32,113 bases of DNA from JAJDIA01 sp031555505 (GTDB lineage Bacteria; Bacteroidota; Bacteroidia; Bacteroidales; Tannerellaceae). The stretch spans positions 1 through 32,113 of the forward strand of contig JAVBUH010000033.1 in the NCBI GenBank assembly GCA_031555505.1, in the 5' to 3' direction. Numbering within the stretch: position 1 is the first letter of the stretch; every line of letters starts with the position of its first letter. The notes below the pieces were generated by a model, which was not told the DNA's origin, ran no database searches, and worked only from the letters and a program-made list of their open reading frames with translations. Both the position numbers and the translations under genes were made by a program. Shown piece by piece: positions 22,657-31,161 of this stretch.

Positions 22657-23955
22657 CTACCTGGCAATCAGCAGGAAGTAGTTCTTTTTGCCCCGTTGCA
22701 CCAACAGGTATTTCCCGTTGAGCAGATCAGCTATTGAAATTACCGTATCTGCATCGGCAAGCTTTTCTTTGTTGAGGCTCACGCCACCGCTTTGTACCAA
22801 TTTACGCATTTCGCCTTTGGAAGGGAATACAGCGGCATGATCAGTAAGCAGGTCGGTCGCTTTTACACCGGCGGCCAATTCATCCCGTGATACTTCAAAT
22901 TGCGGTACACCTTCAAATACAGCCAACAAGGTATCCTCATCCAGCTTTTTCAAGGCCTCAGACGTGGCGTTGCCAAAGAGAATACCGGAAGCTTCTACAG
23001 CGGCATCATAGTCTTCTTCGGAATGTACCATGATGGTAATTTCCCTGGCCAGGCGTTTTTGTAAGGGGCGCAGGTGGGGAGCTTCGGCCTGTTCGCTTTC
23101 CAGGCCTGCGATCTCTTCCTGGCTCAGGGCCGTGAAAATACGAATATATTTAGCCGCGTCGGCATCGCTCACATTTAACCAGAACTGATAGAATTTATAG
23201 GGAGACGTGTATCGGCGATCCAGCCATACATTGCCTGATTCGGTCTTACCGAACTTGCCACCGTCGGCTTTCGTAATCAACGGGCATACCAAAGCAAACG
23301 CTTCGGCTTCGGGTCCCAGTTTACGGCGGATCAGTTCCGTTCCCGTAGTGATATTCCCCCACTGGTCTGAGCCACCCATCTGCAGGCAGCATCCTTCATG
23401 TTCATACAAATAGAGGAAGTCATATCCCTGTAGCAACTGGTAAGAGAATTCGGTGAATGAAAGGCCGGTGTTCGACTCTCCGCTCAGGCGCTTCTTCACG
23501 GAGTCTTTTGCCATCATATAATTCACAGTGAGGTGCTTGCCTATATCGCGGATAAAGTTAAGGAACGAATAGTCCTTCATCCAATCGTAGTTATTCACAA
23601 GCTTAGCGGCATTGGGTGCATCCGAATCAAAATCCAAAAACTTCTTCAATTGGTTCTTGATACAGTCCTGGTTGTGACGGAGGGTAGCCTCGTCGAGCAG
23701 GTTGCGCTCGGCCGACTTCATCGAAGGGTCGCCAATCATACCCGTGGCGCCACCTACAAGGGCAATAGGACGGTGGCCGGCGCGTTGGAAATGCTTCAAT
23801 ATCATCACGCTTACCAAGTGTCCGATATGCAAAGAATCGGCTGTGGGGTCAATCCCGACATAGGCCGACGCCATTCCCTTTTGCAACCGTTCTTCTGTCC
23901 CAGGCATCATATCCTGGATCATGCCTCTCCATCTTAGTTCTTCTACAAAATTCAT
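22657..23955 (-). CDS. tyrS: Tyrosyl-tRNA synthetase
   Basis: This essential cytoplasmic enzyme charges tRNA-Tyr with tyrosine. It has 432 residues, normal for the bacterial form. The class I signatures are HIGH at 43-46 (DSLHIGHLVS) and the KMSKS-equivalent KFGKT at 234-238, both intact. Tyrosine-pocket motifs such as YVGIDPTAD and QMGGSDQWGNITTG are present. The last ~70 residues form an S4-like RNA-binding domain (VQSGGVSLN). A -7 box TACCTTTG at 23988-23995, just beyond the TatD stop, gives tyrS its own promoter. The probable terminator at 22576-22632 follows. Confidence 0.98.
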   Translation of the reverse strand: MNFVEELRWRGMIQDMMPGTEERLQKGMASAYVGIDPTADSLHIGHLVSVMILKHFQRAGHRPIALVGGATGMIGDPSMKSAERNLLDEATLRHNQDCIKNQLKKFLDFDSDAPNAAKLVNNYDWMKDYSFLNFIRDIGKHLTVNYMMAKDSVKKRLSGESNTGLSFTEFSYQLLQGYDFLYLYEHEGCCLQMGGSDQWGNITTGTELIRRKLGPEAEAFALVCPLITKADGGKFGKTESGNVWLDRRYTSPYKFYQFWLNVSDADAAKYIRIFTALSQEEIAGLESEQAEAPHLRPLQKRLAREITIMVHSEEDYDAAVEASGILFGNATSEALKKLDEDTLLAVFEGVPQFEVSRDELAAGVKATDLLTDHAAVFPSKGEMRKLVQSGGVSLNKEKLADADTVISIADLLNGKYLLVQRGKKNYFLLIAR

Positions 23956-23987
23956 CGTATTTGCTACATTTTATGGTCGAATGGGCG

Positions 23988-23995
23988 CAAAGGTA
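23988..23995 (-). promoter_or_regulatory. -7 box of tyrS
   Basis: The minus strand reads TACCTTTG about 33 bases before the ATG at 23955. A TTG-containing segment (CTTGTTTTA) lies about 17-20 bases upstream within the end of the TatD gene. Confidence 0.55.
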
Positions 23996-24002
23996 CGACT
24001 TC

Positions 24003-24647
24003 TTATTTAAAACAAGCAAAAATCCGTTTGCAATTTTCCTCCACTTGTGCAGCAAAGGTTTCGAGGGGGAGAGAGAGGGTATCGGCCTGTTCTTCATATA
24101 TTTCACGGATATCCTCAGGGGCCGTGTCGGTTTCTGTTAAAAACCGGTCAGGCCATGCTTTTTCCAAAGCGCCGGGATTGAACTTCTCGCCAAATGAAAG
24201 ATACAAACCATGCTTTAGCAACTGGTCGGCCAGTTCGCGGCTTCCCCGGAACCCATGAATGATCCAAGGCATATCCGGCTCTACTTCTTTTCGGACCGTC
24301 AACAATTCCTGCCAAGCTTTCACACAATGGATGATAAACGGCATATTCATCTTTTCAGCCAGAAGAGCCTGTGTATGAAAGATAGCCGTTTGCAGGGCCA
24401 TGTCGGCTTGTGCCAGTTTGTCCAGTCCGGCTTCGCCCACAGCCACCACTTTCGGCTGTTTCAAAGAGACGCTCAGTGTCTCCATCTGGGCATCGATATC
24501 CCCCAGAAACCGGGGATGGATACCGTATGAATAATAGGTGGTATCATCTTTATCGTCTACAAATGAATCATGGACGACGATACTCCTGATGACCTTATCC
24601 TCCGGGTGTGGAGAGGCGAAATGGGTGTGTATGTTATAATAAGTCAT
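24003..24647 (-). CDS. TatD-family metal-dependent hydrolase, short form
   Basis: TatD-like enzymes are TIM-barrel hydrolases with divalent-metal nuclease activity. The protein has 214 residues, shorter than the usual ~255. Metal-ligand motifs remain: H7 and H9 (NIHTHF), E92 (AVGEAGLDKL), His in FIIHCVKAWQ and WIIHGFRGS, and a final Asp in LTETDTAPEDI. The loop regions between strands look trimmed, which accounts for the short length, and no frame break is seen. It sits between tyrS and the hydrolase gene on the same strand. A TATATTTG box (24684-24691) gives it a possible promoter. It is probably a functional member; the physiological substrate of this short subtype is unknown. Confidence 0.88.
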   Translation of the reverse strand: MTYYNIHTHFASPHPEDKVIRSIVVHDSFVDDKDDTTYYSYGIHPRFLGDIDAQMETLSVSLKQPKVVAVGEAGLDKLAQADMALQTAIFHTQALLAEKMNMPFIIHCVKAWQELLTVRKEVEPDMPWIIHGFRGSRELADQLLKHGLYLSFGEKFNPGALEKAWPDRFLTETDTAPEDIREIYEEQADTLSLPLETFAAQVEENCKRIFACFK

Positions 24648-24683
24648 GGCGAATCGTTTTTGCGTTTGTTATGGTTGTTTTTA

Positions 24684-24691
24684 CAAATATA
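24684..24691 (-). promoter_or_regulatory. -7 box of the TatD-like gene
   Basis: The minus strand reads TATATTTG about 37 bases before the ATG at 24647. The -33 element is not clear. Confidence 0.45.
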
Positions 24692-24726
24692 GCATTTTCT
24701 CCCAAACAAGATGCAGATTCAACCAT

Positions 24727-25962
24727 TTATCTGCTGGCCAGAATCATTCTTTCCAGTAAAATAGCCAAATAGTAAGGCATGGTAGAGGAGTGTGTACCAC
24801 CCGGGTGATCATACATTTTCACTTTACAGCCTTTAGCCGCCATCGTTTGGTAGGCATTGTAGGTATTGACAGGATAGACCCAGTCGTCGGCCGAACCGCA
24901 GACAAAAATCAAACTGTCGGCAGGTACAAAGCGGACCAACGAATTGGCTTCCAGTATCCCGATAAATTCCGTATCGGCCCCATCCAGCACTCCTTGCCGG
25001 AACGACGGGCGGAATAGCTCCACCGGATTGGTATGCAAAGGTAACTTCGCTGTGGCAAAATACCCGAACGCGTAGCCTTGCGCCTGCAACAGCGTATTGT
25101 CCGCATCAGAAAAGATGCTCGCATACGGCTTGGAGTAACCGAAATCGGCCTTGTACATATTAAACGCCCACAGGTAACTGCTCACATACTGCGGGTTAAG
25201 CGCCTGGTCTTTTGACAAAAAGGTTGTGGCAAGCGCTACATTGTCGTAAGCACCGGAACCGGCAATCGTTTTCTCTATCTGAAAATCCCGGGCTGCCGTT
25301 TCTTGTATGAGACGATGTAATGCGACAGCCGCAGAGCCCCCTTCGGAATATCCGGTGAGGAACAACCGGCTATTGAACACTAACTGCTTCTCCGTATCCC
25401 TCATATACTCCTTACAGGCTCTGATCAAATCGATCGACGCCTGTGCCAGCGATTCGGCATGGATAAACGGATGGACAATGTCTGCACTCTCTCCATAGCC
25501 TATATAATCAGGCATTAACACAGCACAATTAAATGCCGAAGACAATGCGGCGCAAAGCAACACCTCCAACGTATAGCTTTGGGGAGAGGCGATGCTGAGC
25601 GACGGCGCTTCCGGCGGAGTCACCGTTCCGTGTGTATAAACCACCGTCGGGAAATCGGCATTATAACTGTCTGGCACAATCAATACGCCCGATGCGGCGA
25701 CCTCCGTCCCCGCCGGATATTCCGTGAGATAAGTGACTCGTATCAAATTCGCATTTGTATTGGGCAGGCTGGCATATTGTGCATACTCCGGAAAGACAGA
25801 TAACGCCAGACGGACCACGTCTTTCTGTACAATCCCCATCGGGGTGGCCGATAACAAATAGTTGTTGACTGCCGGGCTGTCAGGAGTAACAGGTGTCTCC
25901 TCTTTCGAACAGGCTGTGCCAAACAGGACTATAAGCAACAAGAGGTAAGCGATTTTCTTCAT
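24727..25962 (-). CDS. Secreted lipoprotein alpha/beta hydrolase (lipase/esterase-like)
   Basis: The 411-residue protein starts at an ATG at 25962 with a lipoprotein signal (MKKIAYLLLLIVLFGTACSK, lipid cysteine C18); the longer in-frame start at 26058 adds an unneeded extra hydrophobic stretch. An alpha/beta-hydrolase fold is clear: VVYTHGTVTPPEAP (oxyanion region), nucleophile S206 in TGYSEGGS, acid D359 or D360 in FVCGSADDWVYP and H391 in HPGGTHSS. The layout resembles secretory lipase/esterase families that act on small acyl esters. It would sit on the outer membrane or periplasmic face. The promoter (25993-26027) is good. It is divergent from the DUF481-like gene, and the two interrupt the tatD-yidD neighbourhood. 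The substrate is unknown. Confidence 0.88.
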   Translation of the reverse strand: MKKIAYLLLLIVLFGTACSKEETPVTPDSPAVNNYLLSATPMGIVQKDVVRLALSVFPEYAQYASLPNTNANLIRVTYLTEYPAGTEVAASGVLIVPDSYNADFPTVVYTHGTVTPPEAPSLSIASPQSYTLEVLLCAALSSAFNCAVLMPDYIGYGESADIVHPFIHAESLAQASIDLIRACKEYMRDTEKQLVFNSRLFLTGYSEGGSAAVALHRLIQETAARDFQIEKTIAGSGAYDNVALATTFLSKDQALNPQYVSSYLWAFNMYKADFGYSKPYASIFSDADNTLLQAQGYAFGYFATAKLPLHTNPVELFRPSFRQGVLDGADTEFIGILEANSLVRFVPADSLIFVCGSADDWVYPVNTYNAYQTMAAKGCKVKMYDHPGGTHSSTMPYYLAILLERMILASR

Positions 25963-25992
25963 TTTTCCGTTTTTACCGATGGATATTAACGG

Positions 25993-26027
25993 CAAAAATA
26001 AAGGATAAACACATACCATCGGCCAAA
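25993..26027 (-). promoter_or_regulatory. Promoter of the secreted hydrolase gene
   Basis: On the minus strand TTTG (26024-26027) is followed after 23 bases by TATTTTTG (25993-26000), about 30 bases before the ATG at 25962. This supports the shorter gene start over the upstream one, which lies ahead of the promoter. Confidence 0.68.
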
Positions 26028-26117
26028 CAATCACAATGAATACTAAACAGTGTAACATTTTTTCTTGTTTATTGAGTAAACAGATGAAACAGACAGGCTA
26101 ACGCATTTTATTCAGTC

Positions 26118-27212
26118 ATGACAGATTGTGTAACCAGGTTGAATGCTCCACGTTGCAATCAGATGTACGTCTGGCTGTTATTCCTCCTTATCTTTCCTCT
26201 CTCCGGCGGCGAGGCATTTGCCATAACAACGTACAGCCAGCATGAATTACAAAAAGACACCATCTTTCTGCGTGATGGAGAAATCCTTGTGGGAGACATC
26301 AAAGAGTTGCGTCTGGGCGTACTTACCATCGACTCGAAAGACCTGAATGACATCAGCGTAAAAATATCCAAGGTGAAAACCATTAATTCCGCTTCCGACA
26401 CACTCCGGATCGAAACCACCGACAAATACATCTATTATGGAGCGTTGAAACCGTCGGAAAAGCCAGGCTGGGTATATGTAGTCACCGAATCGCACCAGCA
26501 TCCGGTAGAACTGAGTAATATCAATACATTGCTTATGTTTCGTAAACGATTTTGGGACAATCTTTCGGGCAGTGTATCTGCCGGATTCAGCTATTCGCAT
26601 TCGAGCGGGATCGGACAGCTCAACACAAACTTTTCGGTTACTTACGCCTCCCGCCGGTACGAGGTCATGTTTACCGGCTCCGGTATCGCATCCATTGATA
26701 CCGCCACCTTCTCACGTGACCGTGAAGACCTGGACATTACGACGATGTACAACATCCATGCGATGTGGTATGGAATTGCGTCACTGGATTACCAGCGCAA
26801 CCTCCAGCTTTCTATTTCCCGTCGTTTTCAACAATCGTTAGCTGCAGGCTACAAAGTCATTTTCAGCCAGAATCTGCAAATACTCGGCATGGGTGGGTTA
26901 AGTGTGAGCCAGGAACGGAGCACTACCGGGGAAGACCAAAATTTCCTGTGTGAACTGCCTGTCGGTTTCTCGGTTGATTATTTTAAGTTCTCCCGTCCCA
27001 ATATGCAAATCTCCTCCAAACACGTATTTTATACTGGGCTTACACAATGGGGACGTGTCCGTTACGATTCAAACACCACATTTGCCTGGGAATTGTTCAA
27101 AGACTTTTCCCTGTCCATCAACCTCTATCTGAACTTCGATAGCCAGCCCCCGGACACTACGGCTGGTAAAACAGACTACGGTACGGTGGTCGGGCTCACG
27201 TACAAGTTTTAA
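26118..27212 (+). CDS. DUF481-like outer-membrane beta-barrel protein
   Basis: The 364-residue protein has a signal peptide. I keep the ATG at 26118 because the alternative at 26163 (MYVWLLFLLIF) would remove the positive residues before the hydrophobic core. Residues ~45-140 form a small beta domain (TIFLRDGEILVGDIKELRLG, KIETTDKYIYYG-type repeats) seen in front of DUF481 barrels. The rest, from about WDNLSGSVSAGFSYSHSSG, is a run of alternating amphipathic strands ending in TVVGLTYKF with C-terminal aromatic Phe, the usual barrel signal. DUF481 proteins (YdiY type) are salt-induced in some bacteria, but the function here is unknown. It ends 11 bases before the converging yidD stop, with no room for a terminator between them. 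Confidence 0.82.
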   Translation: MTDCVTRLNAPRCNQMYVWLLFLLIFPLSGGEAFAITTYSQHELQKDTIFLRDGEILVGDIKELRLGVLTIDSKDLNDISVKISKVKTINSASDTLRIETTDKYIYYGALKPSEKPGWVYVVTESHQHPVELSNINTLLMFRKRFWDNLSGSVSAGFSYSHSSGIGQLNTNFSVTYASRRYEVMFTGSGIASIDTATFSRDREDLDITTMYNIHAMWYGIASLDYQRNLQLSISRRFQQSLAAGYKVIFSQNLQILGMGGLSVSQERSTTGEDQNFLCELPVGFSVDYFKFSRPNMQISSKHVFYTGLTQWGRVRYDSNTTFAWELFKDFSLSINLYLNFDSQPPDTTAGKTDYGTVVGLTYKF

Positions 27213-27223
27213 GACACAGGCCT

Positions 27224-27466
27224 TCAAGGTACCGGATCATAGCCGCTGCCACCCCAGGGATGACAGCGCAGGATACGCCTTACAGCCAGCCAAAAGCCTT
27301 TGAAAGGGCCGTATTTTTTGAATGCCTGTACCGCATATTCAGAACAGGTAGGCGTATACCGGCAGGCTGCAGGGGTCATGGGGGAGATACAATATTTGTA
27401 GAAATAGACCGGGAGGAGTAGGAGAGCAGTCAGCCCGCGTTTCAGTATGTAGGCAATCGGTTTCAT
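27224..27466 (-). CDS. yidD: Membrane protein insertion efficiency factor YidD
   Basis: YidD is a small peripheral inner-membrane protein that helps YidC insert membrane proteins. The 80-residue protein has the full signature ISPMTPAACRYTPTCSEYA with C35 and C41, and ends with RCHPWGGSGYDPVP. An amphipathic N-terminal helix (LKRGLTALLLLPVYFYKY) provides the membrane contact. Its start overlaps the rnpA stop by four bases, so it is translationally coupled to rnpA, the widely conserved order. No dedicated terminator is visible in the 11 bases before the converging DUF481-like gene. Confidence 0.97.
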   Translation of the reverse strand: MKPIAYILKRGLTALLLLPVYFYKYCISPMTPAACRYTPTCSEYAVQAFKKYGPFKGFWLAVRRILRCHPWGGSGYDPVP

Positions 27467-27849
27467 ACCTTTTCACCGAGCATACGGATTGCTTTAGCCA
27501 TTGCTTTGTCCATTTGCGCATGGGGGTGTTCTTCGCCATCAACATACAGAAAAGCGATACTCAGGTATTTGTTTTTATCTTCCAACACCCGGAGGAGATC
27601 GTCCTTACGCAGGCGATAGGTTTCACGCACCTGCCGTTTGATTCGATTACGCTTTACAGCCCGTTTGAATTTGCGTTTGGGCACGCTCACCAGGATGGAG
27701 GCACGGGCAGGCATCTGTTGGTCGGCAGACAAAAAAATAACCCGCAGTGGAAACGCTATAAATGATTGTCCTTCCTGGAACAACAAATCGATATACCGCT
27801 TCCACGACAGGCGTTCTTCCTTCGAAAGCGTATGCTTTTGTAAACTCAT
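27463..27849 (-). CDS. rnpA: Ribonuclease P protein component
   Basis: RnpA binds the RNase P RNA and helps it remove 5' leaders from pre-tRNAs. The protein has 128 residues with the family RNR motif FKRAVKRNRIKRQVRETYR at residues 61-79. The N-terminus (TLSKEERL) is typical and the surrounding beta strands (SILVSVPKRK) are in place. It overlaps hemD by four bases upstream (ATGA) and yidD by four bases downstream. In many bacteria rnpA follows rpmH; here it is instead inside a heme-biosynthesis operon, a pattern I recall for Bacteroidales. Confidence 0.96.
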   Translation of the reverse strand: MSLQKHTLSKEERLSWKRYIDLLFQEGQSFIAFPLRVIFLSADQQMPARASILVSVPKRKFKRAVKRNRIKRQVRETYRLRKDDLLRVLEDKNKYLSIAFLYVDGEEHPHAQMDKAMAKAIRMLGEKV

Positions 27850-28610
27850 CTCTTTCCGTTAGCCGATACCTTTTTCAGGTATTGGTCCAAGGCGGCAGTC
27901 ATGGACGGAGCCTCCGCTGTGGGAGCTTCCACATCAAGCCGCAAACCAGCGTCCTTCACCGCTTTTGCGGTGGTGGGGCCGAAACAGCCGATCTTAATAT
28001 CGTTCTGCTGGAAATCAGGAAAGTTCTTCAACAGGGAAGAGATTCCCGAAGGGCTGAAGAAGACAAGCATATCATAATCAAATGCTTCTTCTTTTGAAAA
28101 ATCGTTACTCACCGTGCGATACATCACCGCTTTGGTATAGTCGATCTTTTTAGCATCCATCAACGCCAGCAGGTCTTCCTTATGCACATCCGATACAGGG
28201 ATAAGGTATTTTTCTTTGGCATGTTTACCGATCACCGTCACCAGATCCTCCGGTTTTCCGGTGGCGCCATAGAATATTTTCCGTTTACGGTATACGATGT
28301 ATTTCTGGAGGTATACCGCAATGGTTTCGGTCATACAGAAATATTTCATGGTTTCCGGGATGGTAACACGCAGCTCTTCGCATAATTTGAAAAAGTGGTC
28401 TATCGCCGTACGGGCTGTGAAAATAATAGCCGAATAGTCCAGAATGGAAACCCGTTGTTGTCTAAATTCTTTGGCCGTCAGGGGTTCTACTTTGATAAAA
28501 GGACGAAAGTCTATCTCCACTCCGTATTTCTCAGCGATATCGAAATAAGGAGATTTCTCTGAAGCAGGCTTCGGTTGTGACACCAGTACTTTTTTGATAC
28601 TCAACGCCAT
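27846..28610 (-). CDS. hemD: Uroporphyrinogen-III synthase
   Basis: HemD is a cytoplasmic enzyme that cyclises hydroxymethylbilane with inversion of ring D to give uroporphyrinogen III. The protein has 254 residues. The family has few fixed residues, but the two-lobe pattern is present: VLVSQPKPASEKSPYFDIAE at the start, YSAIIFTARTAIDHFF, YCMTETIAVYLQK, and the later FFSPSGISSLLKNFPDF and GCFGPTTAKAVKDAG. It overlaps both its neighbours, by ten bases with DUF4271 and four with rnpA, so it is in a tight four-gene operon. No other heme genes are in the window, so the rest of the pathway, if present, lies elsewhere. Confidence 0.9.
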   Translation of the reverse strand: MALSIKKVLVSQPKPASEKSPYFDIAEKYGVEIDFRPFIKVEPLTAKEFRQQRVSILDYSAIIFTARTAIDHFFKLCEELRVTIPETMKYFCMTETIAVYLQKYIVYRKRKIFYGATGKPEDLVTVIGKHAKEKYLIPVSDVHKEDLLALMDAKKIDYTKAVMYRTVSNDFSKEEAFDYDMLVFFSPSGISSLLKNFPDFQQNDIKIGCFGPTTAKAVKDAGLRLDVEAPTAEAPSMTAALDQYLKKVSANGKR

Positions 28611-29326
28611 AAAGCATTCAACTCGATAAAATTATACAAATAAACAACGCCTGCATATAGCAAAAGCAAGGGCATTATTTCTTGGCCGCAAAGGTACAAA
28701 CTAAAATATAATATCCCATCTTTTTTTAGCGAAAATATATGGATTGTTTTGTAAATTATAACAATACGAGAGGCGACATATAGAAATAATGACAAAACGA
28801 TAGTCACTTGGTAGGGGATATCTGAAAAGGCAAACATGCAAACCGGGATGTATAATAACACGCCCCATATCCCTATTGTCGCTTTATAGCCTGTGTGCCA
28901 GAGTTCATAAGATGCTGCCGTGGCGAAAACTTTGCCGATAAAAAGATAAAGAAGTGCCTTACACTCATAAAAGACGAACACGGCGAAAAACAACAGCAAC
29001 AACACAGGCAACGCATCCCCAACGCTTCGGAAAGTGAGGATTCCGCTTACATTGATTGCTTCAAAAATAACGACTGCATTCAAAAACAATGCCTGAAAGA
29101 CCATAAAGGAATGGAACAGCCGGTCACTACCGACCGGTTCTTCAAACAGGCTTTTGCGCGTCTTGACCTGATACAGGTCTTTCACCATTTTGAAAAAGAG
29201 GCGATTGTCACGATGGAAGAAATAGGCAAAGCCTGCGAAAAGCGCGAGCAAAAGGGAAAGAACAAGATCGTCTATCCATTGTCCTTCCCATAGTCCGATG
29301 CCTACATATCCTTCGAAACCGTCCAT
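28601..29326 (-). CDS. DUF4271 inner-membrane protein
   Basis: The 241-residue protein is mostly hydrophobic, with about seven membrane helices (for example DLVLSLLLALFAGFAYFFH and VTIVLSLFLYVASRIVIIYK). The pattern and location match DUF4271, a family I know mainly from Bacteroidetes next to hemD. No catalytic motifs are visible. It is the first gene of the operon with hemD, rnpA and yidD, overlapping hemD by ten bases. A TATCTTTG box is at 29344-29351, and an AGAGGAGG sequence lies directly against the ATG, unusually close for a ribosome-binding site. The function is unknown; coupling with hemD could mean a heme-related membrane role, but that is a guess from order alone. Confidence 0.85.
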   Translation of the reverse strand: MDGFEGYVGIGLWEGQWIDDLVLSLLLALFAGFAYFFHRDNRLFFKMVKDLYQVKTRKSLFEEPVGSDRLFHSFMVFQALFLNAVVIFEAINVSGILTFRSVGDALPVLLLLFFAVFVFYECKALLYLFIGKVFATAASYELWHTGYKATIGIWGVLLYIPVCMFAFSDIPYQVTIVLSLFLYVASRIVIIYKTIHIFSLKKDGILYFSLYLCGQEIMPLLLLYAGVVYLYNFIELNALWR

Positions 29327-29343
29327 CCTCCTCTTTTCAGGCG

Positions 29344-29351
29344 CAAAGATA
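29344..29351 (-). promoter_or_regulatory. -7 box of the DUF4271-hemD-rnpA-yidD operon
   Basis: The minus strand reads TATCTTTG about 18 bases before the ATG at 29326. A TTTG at 29364-29367 is too close (12 bases) to be the -33 element. The box sits eight bases from the lpdA stop, so the operon has its own start. Confidence 0.55.
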
Positions 29352-29358
29352 ACGTTTT

Positions 29359-30711
29359 TTAGACAAACAGTACTTCTTTCAGTATCTCCCCCACAGTAGG
29401 GTGAGGGAACACAAAGGAGCCGAATTCAGCGGCTTTCATCCCTTTTTCAATGGCTATACCGGCAATCACGATCAATTCGGACGACGGGTTACCGATCATG
29501 TGGGCTCCGATCACCGTATCGTCGGCAGCGAGAACGATCTTGCACACACCGCTGCCCATCTCGTTCTCGGCCACGAAACGGCCGGAAAAAGTCATCGGGA
29601 TCTTCTTCACCGTACAGGCGAGACCTTCCGCCTGCGCTTCTTCTTCGGTTTTTCCCACACCGGCTATTTCAGGATTGGTATAAACCACTCCCGGGATGGC
29701 TTTATAACTCATACCCTGGCCGCCCTTCCCGACAATATGGCTCACGGCTACTTCGGCTTCGCTGACAGCTGTGTGGGCAAGGAGGGAGAATCCGGTAATA
29801 TCGCCTGCGGCATACACATTGGGCACGGAAGTATGCATATTCAAGTCTACGCAGACGCCACCCCGGTGCATCTCAAGGTTGAGCGTTTCCAATCCAAAGC
29901 CTTTGGTAACCGGCCGGCGACCGACACTCAGCAACACCTTTTCACCCTGCAAGACAACGGTGGATCCGGCATTTTCAATCGTAACCGCTGTTCCGTTCAC
30001 AGCCGTTACTTTGTGGCTGAGATAGAATTTGACGCCTCGTTTGGCATATTCGGCCTGCAGCATATCAGACAGTTCGCGGTCCATCGGACCCAGTATCTTG
30101 TCGAGCATCTCAACCACATGCACTTCAGTGCCCAAACTATTGAAAAAGGAGGCGAATTCCATCCCGATAACCCCTCCGCCGATGATGACGAGTGAGGCGG
30201 GTTGTTCTTTGCTATTCAAGGCTTCACGGCTGGTCCAGTAATCCGTCTGGTCCAGCCCGCTGATAGGTGGGATAACCGTTTCCGAGCCGGTACAAAGCAA
30301 CAGATGGGCGGCCTCATACGTATCCTCGCCGCAGACAATCGTGATCGTGCCATCGGCTGCACGTCCACGGATCGCGGCTTCACCCTGGATTAGGGTTACG
30401 CCGCCTTCGGTCATCTTCATCCGAATACCAGCTGTAAGCTTTCTCACTACTTTTGTCTTCCGGGCAATGATCTTAGACAGGTCGAAGGCCGGATCGGAGG
30501 CTGTCACGCCATATTTAGAAGCATGCTTAATGTTATCATACATCTTAGCAGCGTAGAGCAACGTTTTTGTTGGGATACATCCTTCATTCAGGCACACGCC
30601 TCCAAGCGCATTCTTTTCAAACAGGATCACAGAAAGCCCCTCATGGGCAGCACGCTCAGCGGCGGTATAACCGGCAGGGCCTCCGCCGATAATAGCTACA
30701 TCGAATTTCAT
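29359..30711 (-). CDS. lpdA: Dihydrolipoyl dehydrogenase (E3)
   Basis: This FAD enzyme reoxidises dihydrolipoamide, passing electrons to NAD+, in 2-oxoacid dehydrogenase or glycine-cleavage complexes. The 450-residue protein has the FAD fingerprint AIIGGGPAGYTAAE near the N-terminus, the redox disulfide C40/C45 (GGVCLNEGCIPTK), an NAD-binding GGGVIGMEFASFF, and the C-terminal catalytic H437 and E442 (HPTVGEIL). The dimer domain VYTNPEIAGVGKTEEEA is normal. No partner E1, E2 or lipoyl gene is next to it, so the complex cannot be named from context. A PH-domain protein gene lies 42 bases upstream on the same strand and may be co-transcribed. Confidence 0.95.
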   Translation of the reverse strand: MKFDVAIIGGGPAGYTAAERAAHEGLSVILFEKNALGGVCLNEGCIPTKTLLYAAKMYDNIKHASKYGVTASDPAFDLSKIIARKTKVVRKLTAGIRMKMTEGGVTLIQGEAAIRGRAADGTITIVCGEDTYEAAHLLLCTGSETVIPPISGLDQTDYWTSREALNSKEQPASLVIIGGGVIGMEFASFFNSLGTEVHVVEMLDKILGPMDRELSDMLQAEYAKRGVKFYLSHKVTAVNGTAVTIENAGSTVVLQGEKVLLSVGRRPVTKGFGLETLNLEMHRGGVCVDLNMHTSVPNVYAAGDITGFSLLAHTAVSEAEVAVSHIVGKGGQGMSYKAIPGVVYTNPEIAGVGKTEEEAQAEGLACTVKKIPMTFSGRFVAENEMGSGVCKIVLAADDTVIGAHMIGNPSSELIVIAGIAIEKGMKAAEFGSFVFPHPTVGEILKEVLFV

Positions 30712-30753
30712 TTCGTTTTTCGTTAGTTGATTTGTATAGCAGGAGAGTAATAC

Positions 30754-31161
30754 TTAACTTTTGATTGTAATCCGGGGATTGATTTTGCGAAGGAGATGTA
30801 CAAATTCCTGTTTTTCTTTCGGAGAAAGAAGTGCCCAGGGCTTATCACCCACCCACACCATAATCCGATCCAGGGAGAGGGCATAACTGGAAACCGGGTT
30901 GATCGTAAGTTCCAACACCTTTATCTCTGCAATGGGAATCCGCTTTTCCGGGAAGACACTGCAATGGATCACTAAAACACCATCCTCTGTGACCCGGTAC
31001 CAGGTATCCATCAAGACGTGCACGGCCACGGCATTGGCTATCAATGCAAAGATAATCTCACCGGTATTGGTATTCAGCATAGCATGTATAGCTATACCAA
31101 GCAGGATCAACACCAACAAATAGTACCACCAGTCAACCTTGGATTTAAACACTCTGTCCAT
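30754..31161 (-). CDS. Small membrane protein with bacterial PH-like domain
   Basis: The 135-residue protein begins at an ATG at 31161 with MDRVFKSKVDWWYYLLVLIL, giving two membrane helices in the first ~55 residues. A bPH-type domain follows (YRVTEDGVLVIHCSVFPEKR, IPIAEIKVLELTINPVSSYA, LSLDRIMVW, LLSPKEKQEFVHLLRKINP), matching the bPH_4-like family I recall in Bacteroidetes. A longer in-frame start at 31293 adds an unrelated, charged 44-residue extension and is rejected. Near-consensus TACCTTGC lies just upstream of the chosen start. The function is unknown; membrane-attached PH proteins often act in envelope stress or lipid binding, which is only a general expectation. Confidence 0.8.
   Translation of the reverse strand: MDRVFKSKVDWWYYLLVLILLGIAIHAMLNTNTGEIIFALIANAVAVHVLMDTWYRVTEDGVLVIHCSVFPEKRIPIAEIKVLELTINPVSSYALSLDRIMVWVGDKPWALLSPKEKQEFVHLLRKINPRITIKS

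Noticed and set aside
25963..26058. Longer start of the secreted hydrolase (26058).
   Set aside because: The predicted promoter lies inside this extension, and a good lipoprotein signal begins at 25962.
28689..28696. A minus-strand TACCTTTG inside the DUF4271 gene as a hemD promoter.
   Set aside because: The box matches but no -33 element is seen at the right distance and the genes overlap, so chance is as likely. Only 5'-end mapping would settle it.
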